The translations under genes and the position numbers were made by a program. 64,000 nt of DNA, taken from Nissolia schottii (Eukaryota; Streptophyta; Magnoliopsida; Fabales; Fabaceae). Positions 56,901-64,000 of the stretch are shown piece after piece. The notes beneath the pieces are model-generated. The model was given only the letters and a program-made list of their open reading frames with translations. It ran no database searches and had not been told where the DNA came from. Position 1 is the first letter of the stretch. Each line of letters opens with the position of its first letter. The stretch covers positions 57,432 to 121,431 of the forward strand of contig QANU01003806.1 in NCBI GenBank assembly GCA_003254905.1, read 5' to 3'.

Positions 56901-58258
56901 CTAGACGATCATGTCGAAAAACGCAAAGAACAAAGCATATTGGGAGCTCTTAATAAGAAGAAACTGGCTGGCAAGTTTAATGCTTTCAAAGGTTCGTCAC
57001 AATGAGTTCAGCAAATTGCAATTTTTTTTTCCTTATGTTCATCTTTCAACGTAAGAGATATGCACTTGAACTGATATCGTGGATTCATAGAATTTAGTAA
57101 ACTACAGTTTGTGGGAATACAGAAGCATGTAGGCATTTAAAGAACCTTCAATCTCCTAGCTGCCTTTTGAATGGACTGAAGATTATTACAGTATTTTTTG
57201 ATAAAAAGCTAGCTAATTTAGTTGAGCATCCAATATATACAGGAAGATTGAAAGAAATGAAGGGCAACAACCAGAAAACATCAGATAAGGAAGAGCAGCA
57301 AGATGAGAAAGCTGGTACACTTGATCAGATTAAGAAGAAATATGGGTTTTCTTCTTCCTCCAATGTAAGAATCTCTCTGTCATGCACTCTTCATTATGCT
57401 TTACTAGCATGATGTGCACTCCTCACAGGAGAAAGGTGTTAGCTCATGATTCACAAAGGACTTATTAGTTCATATATCAGTTTTATCAAATTTTTAAGTA
57501 ATGATATTTATGACTCACCATATAGGTAGACATAATTTTTATATGCTTACAACTTTAGTATTTTGTTCTGAAACGTGGGTGGTAACTAGCACTAACATGC
57601 ATCTAACATGAACCTGGCGCTGTAGGAAACAGGCACAGGCAATGTAGTAGGCGTTGCTAAATCGGCACAAGGCAGACTGCAGGATAATACCAGGAAATTA
57701 CAGGTATCTGTTATGTTGATCCAAAAATAAAAACCTATAAACAACTTCGAGTAAACCTACAATTTAATCCCTAGAGTTAACAACACCGATCATATTGGTC
57801 CCTAAGTTATGGAAATGTATTTCTTGGACCTTGAAGTTTCCAAAAGTCAATCAAATTAGTCCCTAAAAAAGACTAGCTTGACCGACGTCAAATGATTAAT
57901 TTGATCGACTTTTGGCAACCTCGGGACCAAGAAATGAATTTTCAGAACTCGGGTACTAATATGACTAGTGCTGTCAACTGCAGAGACTAAAATGAAGGTT
58001 TACTAAAAAAATACTTCATACACACACACACACTCTCTCTTTAGTCTATGCCACAACATCCAAGAAACAATAGCAATAAATAACAGTTTTTGCACTAGGT
58101 AAATGCAGAACTAGTTTTTTTCATTTTTGTTTATATGTATTCAAACTTGGCAGGGTATCAACTCACGCGCAACAGAGATGCAAGATACAGCAAAATCATT
58201 TTCATCATTGGCAAAGCAAGTGCTAAGAACTGCTGAACAGGATAGACGAAGTTCATAA
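47965..58258 (+). CDS. tomosyn / Lgl-like WD40 protein with C-terminal R-SNARE motif
   Basis: Exons: 47965-48006, 50600-50733, 50875-50959, 51238-51291, 51464-51555, 51656-51759, 52008-52083, 52377-52773, 53407-53730, 53843-54046, 54264-54359, 54506-54563, 54665-54792, 54899-55145, 55262-55416, 55616-55740, 55907-56030, 56109-56167, 56391-56487, 56576-56768, 56890-56991, 57243-57364, 57626-57703, 58154-58258. They sum to 3201 nt, 1066 aa. It starts MFVRKLVEKASIKK. WD40-like strands are visible throughout (NGQIILWDIRESRC; GYTNGELYIWSIPS; GHCNGGITFWDAS; SGDQSGMVRIFRFKPEPYAS; VGSDQGNVSVINIDSPSLLY). The C-terminus SAQGRLQDNTRKLQGINSRA, then TEMQDTAKSFSSLAKQVL, fits an R-SNARE helix with its central Arg. 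Such proteins sequester Q-SNAREs and regulate exocytosis. Arabidopsis relatives are TYN1 and the pollen gene DAW1; I cannot say which is the orthologue. Confidence 0.93.
49772..50058. mobile_element. foldback MITE in tomosyn intron 1
   Basis: The left arm GGTTAATATCGTATTTGGTT, continuing through ATGGACTTTATAC, is matched by the reverse complement of the right arm, GGGCTAATACCCTATTTGGT, continuing ATGGACTTTGTAC. The arms stay similar for about 85 bases (to CTTAAAAAAGTGA). There is no coding potential. Confidence 0.75.
51822..51885 (+). mobile_element. SINE/LINE 3'-tail fragment in tomosyn intron 6
   Basis: The text GCCGACCCCACCTAGTAGGA, then TAAGACTTAATTGTTATTGT, resembles the 3' tail of common plant retroposons (Au-SINE type, usually ending in TTG repeats). 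A weaker relative lies at about 51045-51090 (GCTGACTCTACTTAATGGAA). The family call is from memory. Confidence 0.4.
52104..52274. mobile_element. MITE in tomosyn intron 7
   Basis: The inverted ends TCTGTTTGGTTTCTGTTTTC (left) and GAAACCAAACATA (right) enclose sequence with internal inverted 'ggaaa/tttcc' text. TGTTTGGTTT-type termini are typical of small non-autonomous plant DNA elements. The target-site duplication is not clear. Confidence 0.6.
53018..53270. mobile_element. foldback MITE in tomosyn intron 8
   Basis: The left arm (AACCTTCAAATTCGTCTC, then ACGTTAGCAAAGTTGGTCAA and TTGTCCCCAAGTTGGCATC) pairs over about 95 bases with the right arm (GATGCCAAACTTGGGGATAA through GAGACAAATTTAAAGGTTTT). 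Only about 50 bases separate the arms, so a transcript of this intron would form a long hairpin. Confidence 0.8.
55438..55562. mobile_element. fragment related to the PIG-H intron hAT-like MITE
   Basis: The sequence has 'ccgctatagcgccactata', 'gatatagcgatatagcgata' and a right end AATAACACAG, the complement of CTGTGTTATT. This resembles the CAGTGTTAT end and tatagcg-rich core of the element at 18656-18822. It lies in intron 15. The left end looks truncated. Confidence 0.5.
57750..58004. mobile_element. foldback MITE in tomosyn intron 23
   Basis: The left arm AGTAAACCTACAATTTAATC, continuing through TCATATTGGTCCC, matches the reverse complement of the right arm, AGTAAACCTTCATTTTAGTC, continuing through TCATATTAGTACC. 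The arms extend almost to the centre near 57875. The intron is 57704-58153, so the element makes up over half of it. Confidence 0.8.
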
Positions 58259-58881
58259 GACCAATCAAGCTAATCTTATTAGACTTAGGTCAAAAAATTG
58301 TCATATTTTACGTGCACATAGATTTTTCAGTGTCAGTTTTATTCACCATTACTTTGTATTTACTACTTGGTTTCATAAAACAATTCTGAGATGCTGCCTG
58401 GTTGCTTCTTCCTTTTAATTGATAGAGTTTTCTTGTGATTCATGCATTATATAGATTGTCCATAATACATGAAAATCAATCATCTCGTGTAAAAATTTCA
58501 CATGACCCATCTTGAATTAATTTGTACCATTAGTTAGATTCTCTTGTAGAGGTCATACTAGTACCTACTTTCTTGATGAATGGTAAAAATCAACATATGA
58601 CAAGGTTATGTGAAATTTTTACATGAGAGGAGTCGTTCCTAGATATACTAGGGGTCACTACAAACTGACCATCATGCACACTATAAACCACATTGATCTA
58701 ATTCTGTAAATGGAAAGAAAAAAGGAAAAGATAGAAGATACTAACGGAGAAAGAAAAGATAAGGAAGCAAAGGCAAAGATATAGACTATAGTGGAACAGA
58801 GAAACTGAGGCATTTATTATGTATTCAAGAATGTTTACACACATTGCATGGCATGAGTTCATACAGAAAACTTTGCAAAGA
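58259..58881. other. shared 3' region between convergent tomosyn and NTPase genes
   Basis: These 623 bases between facing stop codons should hold both 3' UTRs. There is a short inverted pair: ACATGAAAATCAATCATCTC to GTAAAAATTTCACATGACCC (about 58468-58510) against TATGTGAAATTTTTACATGA (about 58608-58627). No gene is seen. Confidence 0.5.
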
Positions 58882-60830
58882 CTAGTGTTTTATCAACAGA
58901 TCTTCCAATACTGAGCTTATCTGTTCTCTAACAGCACCTCTGTTACTAGCACTCAATGTATAACAAGCTGCCCCTGGATGATTCCTCAACCTTGCAACTG
59001 CAGATACCGACAGCATTAGTCAATGACAACTTACAAGTGCAGCATAGCCATTATCCAGAGAGTGACTCCAAAATCCTCAAAAAATTCTTCCACAAATCTT
59101 TTAACTTCCTACCTATTATCAAGTCTAGTGAGAGATATTGTCCTATCTCATTTGTTTAAGGAATCAAGTAAAAGAAAATGTATTGCTACTACCACTGTTA
59201 AGAAGTAAAAAAAGATGTTTGAGAAACAGGGAACGTCGAAGTCTGAAAAATTTTACCTGCAGGAATGTCTCTGCCGAATTTTGGAATTGGAATGGAAGCC
59301 AAAATCGGTATATTCGACTCCAAAACTTTTAGAACTGCAGGGAAGAACGACGAACTGTATAACTCCATCTTACCAACTTCATCAATGATGAAGAGATCAG
59401 TGTCTTCCCTAACCTAGTCATTGAATGAGTCTCTTCAGTCCTCAAAGAGTGATATGGCAAATAATACCTTTTATATCATCTATGAAATGAAAAATCTGAA
59501 AAATAATCCCATCATTAAGAGCATCATTTTGTTTCTTTCCGATATGCTTCGAAAATTGAAATGAATGTATGGATGGTGAATTGGTTATATAATTAGCAAA
59601 ATATGCAGTAATCTAATGTCTTACTATGGAAGCACTAACTCCAGGATGATTTTTCACTCAAGCAATAAGCTACTGAAAGGGTGGTCCACTACATGAGACT
59701 CCCACCCAGTAGTGGGGTCTACACACAGCCTTGCCCCTACTATTGCAAGCAACCTTACAGTGCCAAGGCTCACCCTCTAAGCAATTAGCTACTAAAGCAA
59801 AGAAAAACTGTATAGACAAAATATCTGTCGCAACTTGCAAAATATACACAAACCCTCTGGACAAAGCAAGCTTACCTGCAACTCAGGAAGCGCCAGCAAC
59901 TCGAAAGATGCTACATCAACTTTATACTTCCCAACACTAGGCCATCTGAGAGCCTCGGGGCTGCCAAATGCCATTAAAACAAGACCCTTTAATCAAATAA
60001 TCAAAGATTAACACAAGAAGAGAAATTTCCCTAAATAATTTGTTTCCATTCTTAGGCTAAGATATGATTTGGCCATGACTTGTTTATATTGTATCACCAA
60101 TTAGAATCTTTCCTTTTATATAGATTATTCTTTCTTGTATAAATAGGTTCATATTCTTTGTGTATTACAACATAAGAAACATATACATTACACCTTTTGC
60201 CCTGTTGTTCTTCTTCTCCCCTATCTATTTACTTTTCTGTTAAAGTTCTAACAAGCAACAAATACTGAACAATCTGGGCAATGGCCCCAATGTCATGTAG
60301 CATCAACCATTACCCACAAGATACAGCCTTTCAACCTTTCTTAGCTTGAAAATTGAATACCCTCAAGCACCATCCCCAACAAACCACAAAAAATACCACC
60401 AATCACTGGTCCGAACTCCGTATGCAAAAACAAAAATTTGGAATCTTTATGCCATAAAAGTATTTAAAATGAAAATAACAAAGAAACAGAAAAAAGGGGG
60501 TACCTAGAAATGTTGGTGGAGGCGAGTGGGCATGTGCGACCATCTAGAGTGACCACTTCGAAACCAACCCTCTCACCAGAGCTTCTAACTTCACGAGTGT
60601 AGAAGCCCTGAAGCTTGAGGTCTGGATGGGAGGATTTGAGGGACTCGAAGACTCTGATTATGAGAGTGCTCTTTCCCACACCCTGATGATCAAATAACAA
60701 ATGAGTAAGGAACGATGAAAATGAAATTGGGAAAGAGGGTTGGAAGAGTTGGAGATGGAGAAGGATGACGATGATGGTGACTCACAGGGGGACCAGTGAC
60801 GAGGAAGCATTTGCCGGGACAAGCTGCCAT
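58882..60830 (-). CDS. THEP1/NTPCR-type nucleoside-triphosphatase
   Basis: Exons on the minus strand: 60830-60786, 60682-60504, 59960-59876, 59413-59257, 58997-58882. They sum to 582 nt, 193 aa, the usual length for this family. The family hydrolyses nucleoside tri- and diphosphates with a P-loop fold; its cellular role is unclear. Visible features are Walker A GPPGVGKST (13-21), split by intron 1 between Pro15 and Gly16, then GFYTREVR and a Walker B-like LFIIDEVGKMEL (110-121). KFGRDIPA and the C-terminal helix VREQISSVLEDLLIKH complete the fold. The protein starts MAACPGKCFLVTG with no visible targeting peptide, so cytosolic location is likely. It converges on tomosyn and no functional link is implied. 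Confidence 0.92.
59675..59790. mobile_element. deleted Au-SINE-like fragment in NTPase intron 3
   Basis: The text CCACCCAGTAGTGGGGTCTA, then GCCTTGCCCCTACTATTGCA and GTGCCAAGGCTCACCCTC, resembles the body of the plant Au SINE as I recall it, with the middle (box B region) missing. Identification is from memory only. Confidence 0.4.
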
Positions 60831-62222
60831 TGTTTCTGTTTCTGTTCTCCTGCCTGTGTTGTGTGCTAATGATATATGATAATGAAAAGTTGTAGAATTT
60901 TTTTTATTTTTTTATTTTTATAAATCCTTATTTAGTTTCTATTATTTTTTTATTTCAACAATTTCACCTCGCTTGATTTTATTTTATTTTTGTTGATTTA
61001 GTTCCTATTGACTAATTTAGTCACTATTATTTTTTAAACGTCAATTTCTTTTTTAATTTTTTTATCTAAGTTAGTTTCGATAAATTACGAAAATTAGATA
61101 AGTAAGATCTTCTATCCATATTTTATATTGACGTAGTTGACTTAGAGCATAACATGAGGATATGACAAGTTAAAGGTTTACGTTACATCCTGCAAGTCAA
61201 ATATGACGTTATTTTATAGAATTAAAAGTGCATTTCCATTAAACAAAATAGTATCATTGACCAATTTTTTCGTCATTGACACACACGTTTTTGTTCAAGT
61301 TTTTCCCAAATTTAATTGTACAGTTATGGATGGATTATTTAAAAATGTTTCAATAAATAAGATTATAATTTTAAATTATCAATTTTTGAGTTTTATCTCG
61401 TTTGGATTGAGTTTTATTGTGTGGTAAGGGACAGATGAGAAAAACTATTTTTGTATTAGTCAATTCAAAAATCTAATTCTCTAAATCCAATTTAACGTTT
61501 AAATTTTTCAAACCTCATGACTGACATGATTTGAAATCGACCTTAGCTTTTTCTGAAATTAGGTCAGCCCAATTTTAGACCCATGTCAAGCGCGTGTACT
61601 ATACGCGCCATACTAGCAATTTTTTTTAAATCAACTTTTAAAATTTAATTTCTAAAATTTTACTCATACTAATGTAAATTTTTATAAGAACCCTAATCTT
61701 GCAAATTATTATAAAATGAACCACATGGTGACAAAAAATCCACAATTTTCTATTAGCAGATATTGTTGCGACACCGTAAGGTACAAAATGTAGTATAATA
61801 ATTAAACAATTTTTATAAAATCTAAGTAGGTTATATCATTTTATCTTATTTAATAAACTTATTGTTTGATGTGATTTAATGAACTTTTTTCTTTAAAAAA
61901 ATGGGTTTGCTAATTTTAGCATTATTATTTATTTTGATGGTGCCATTTAACCTAGGCTTTTAGGTTGTTTGGCTTTTGAGACAAGACTAAATTACAAAGA
62001 CAAAGATATAAAATGGTGATGATATACAGGATACAATTTATTGTATCTGTCATATTTAATTTTGTTGTGACAAGACTTAAAAAATGACAAATAACTTAAA
62101 ATACCATTTGGGTCTCTTTCTCACTCATTTATAATTTCATTAAATCTTTGTCTTTGTCCTTATCCCCGTATCCCAGTAAAATGGAGGTACAGATTTTTTG
62201 CCCATAAACATAAGTTTTAGTA
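60831..62222. other. NTPase promoter side and AT-rich intergenic DNA
   Basis: The first hundred bases beyond the ATG at 60830 hold the leader and promoter of the NTPase gene, without a clear TATA box. The rest is AT-rich with no gene recognised. Confidence 0.5.
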
Positions 62223-62513
62223 TAGGGCTATCAAAATGAGTTCGACTCATTTACCTAATTAATGGACGCCAAACGTATAAAATCTTGTCTACGAATAGCA
62301 TAATTGGTTAAGGCTTGTTCTGTTTAACCTGTGGGCCAAATTGGTCCGTTTAGTGCTAAAATAGACATAACTCGCAAACTAACCAGTTTATCCGCATTAA
62401 ATTAACGAACCTAACATATAAAATTCGACTCGCAAATAATAAAAGTTTGTTAAGGTCTAACCCATTTAACAAGCGGGTTAGACAGACTGAGTTGTCCCGT
62501 TTAATAACCCTAT
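62223..62513. mobile_element. small non-autonomous DNA element with TAGGG termini
   Basis: The left end TAGGGCTATCAAAATGAG and the reverse complement of the right end ATAGGGTTATTAAACGGG form imperfect inverted termini. The interior repeats 'taacccatttaacaagcgggtt'-like and 'aattcgactcgcaaa'-like text. TAGGG(C/T)T(A/G)T termini suggest a hAT-type non-autonomous element; this is inference. Confidence 0.5.
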
Positions 62514-63960
62514 TTTTATATGTCTTCATAACCAAACAAAATGTTATATTCTCATATCCATATTTATGTCGTTCATCAACAAACAAACAAACGTAACTTT
62601 AATGTTTAGGTCCACTCCCAGCCCCCAATTTTTTAACCGGTTAAAAACACAGCAGGTATTCGTTATCGACTCAAGGTAGCATGAAATGCCATTTTGATTG
62701 GCTCCGTACGAGGGGTCTGTAGTAGTGGTATTTTGCTCAGGAGGCCCAGGTTAAAAGGCACCTATTTTTGTACGTAACTAATCTTTGGTAAAGAGCATTT
62801 ATTTGTTGGGTATGAGAGCATTATTTTTATTGTTGTGAATAGAGTGATTAATTATAAAGAGGCTACAAATTGGGCTTATTCTAAGATAAGGGAAGGAATA
62901 CAACTACGGAACTACACCGGCCCATAAAATAGGCTCCACCGCTGGATCAGGCTAGGCTAGGCTCATCTTATGACCAGTTATGCCTGCCTTGTGCGTGTCC
63001 TCACAATACTTTTCCCTCGCCACCAAACCCACCTACCTTCAGCAGACAAACCACAAGCAGTTAACATAACAATGTGGATTCTTCTTAAGGTGAACATGCA
63101 CACCTGAAACGTGACCCATCTCCAAGGAGCATTGTTCCTTGCTCAGCACGCTTGCTCCTTTGGGGTTGGGATGATCGGAGACCCTCGTAACATCCTGCTC
63201 CTCATCATCCATTGCAACATTTGAGTCGCAAAACGTAATGGAGACGGAATCTCAGATCTGGGAGGGAAAAACGCAATGATGATCCTGAGTTAAATATTCA
63301 AATGCCCATTTGAGAGACAATTCAATTTAACGTTGATACGCTACTCTACAATCCGCAACCACACATGCATTTATGTCTTGGTTAGAACCTAACAACCACA
63401 CGGGACGGGGCATCACATGACATGCACACATGCCAATTTTAAAATTTTACAACACATGATACGATATATATATAAGTGTAAAATTAAATATTTTTAATAA
63501 TATCTTAAGACTTTCATCGATTATCAACTTACTGATTTTTAATACTTTTCAAATTCTTTTTAAAATGTATGAAACATTTAAGTTATTTTCATATTTCAAT
63601 ACTTGTTAATTTTTTAAGTATTCATATTATTATAAATTGTTTATTATTTAAAATATTTTTTATTCGAACACGGACACGATTCAAAAAACATTTGGACATG
63701 GGTCGAATACGCTTGAATACGGCTAATTATAAATTTTTTATTTAGACATTTTCGAACATGTGTGACACATGTGTCAAACGAATATCTTCATGTGTCGATG
63801 TTCACAATGTGTCAAACACGAAAACACAACAGTGTCATGAAATGTCCGTGCTTCCTAATTTAGAACCAAGGGTGATGGTGCACCTTGGTCATCCACATAT
63901 GCTCTCCAAGGTGCCTTCACATGTTAGGGTACTTGCACGGGAAACGAAAGACCGAGAGTA
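62514..63960. other. intergenic DNA, repeats only
   Basis: No gene is supported. The stretch 63660-63840 repeats 'acacggacac', 'gtgtgacacatgtgtcaaac' and 'gtgtcaaacacg', which looks like the subterminal part of a dispersed repeat whose borders I cannot place. Confidence 0.45.
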
Positions 63961-63961
63961 A

Positions 63962-63962
<1 letters not shown>

Positions 63963-64000
<38 letters not shown>
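63963..64000. repeat. (GA)n microsatellite at the window end
   Basis: A GA dinucleotide run is visible up to the last base and probably continues beyond the window. Confidence 0.95.

Overview
This is a window of plant nuclear DNA. Genes are split by many short GT-AG introns, intergenic DNA is AT-rich, and there are MITEs, LTR-retrotransposon pieces and two assembly gaps (N runs at 5610-6469 and 36216-37191). The protein families and repeat styles (foldback elements carrying 'tttagtccct', LTRs beginning TGATAAGTG) suggest a papilionoid legume, probably phaseoloid; that attribution is inference. I see no bacterial, CRISPR or tRNA/rRNA content.

Left gene block (1-26.7 kb): an uncharacterised basic nuclear-type protein (minus, 994-2142) lies about 5 kb from the divergently transcribed MLH3 gene (plus, 7925-17495; 25 coding exons, 1213 aa). 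MLH3 converges on PIG-H (minus, 18067-19590), a subunit of the enzyme that starts GPI-anchor synthesis. Next, also minus, is a TRM/LONGIFOLIA-like protein with a DUF4378 C-terminus (21504-25573; 898 aa). I rebuilt all exon junctions by hand and each reading frame closes.

Central repeat block (about 29.4-41.5 kb): a decayed Mutator-like transposase gene (minus, about 41.0-38.8 kb) and a decayed plant-mobile-domain gene (plus, about 30.3-32.3 kb) converge on each other. Between them lie a repeat inserted into the mobile-domain gene, a minus-strand Ty3/gypsy-like element (LTR 35841-37793, tRNA-Asp-type primer site, broken gag) and a second LTR-like fragment. The two LTR-like sequences each carry a cluster of a short CG-rich palindrome next to the same TATA context. 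The transposase intron holds three tandem copies of a 232-bp unit.

Right gene block (47.6-60.9 kb): a plant tomosyn / Lgl-type WD40 protein with a C-terminal R-SNARE-like motif (plus, 47965-58258; 24 coding exons, 1066 aa) converges on a small THEP1/NTPCR-type nucleoside triphosphatase (minus, 58882-60830; 193 aa). Small inverted-repeat elements are frequent in the introns. From memory, MLH3, PIG-H and a tomosyn-like gene are also near neighbours on Arabidopsis chromosome 4, so the block looks like conserved microsynteny expanded by transposons.

The remaining stretches (3.1-7.6, 19.9-21.5, 26.9-29.4, 41.5-47.6 and 60.9-64 kb) are AT-rich and show only repeats and microsatellites.
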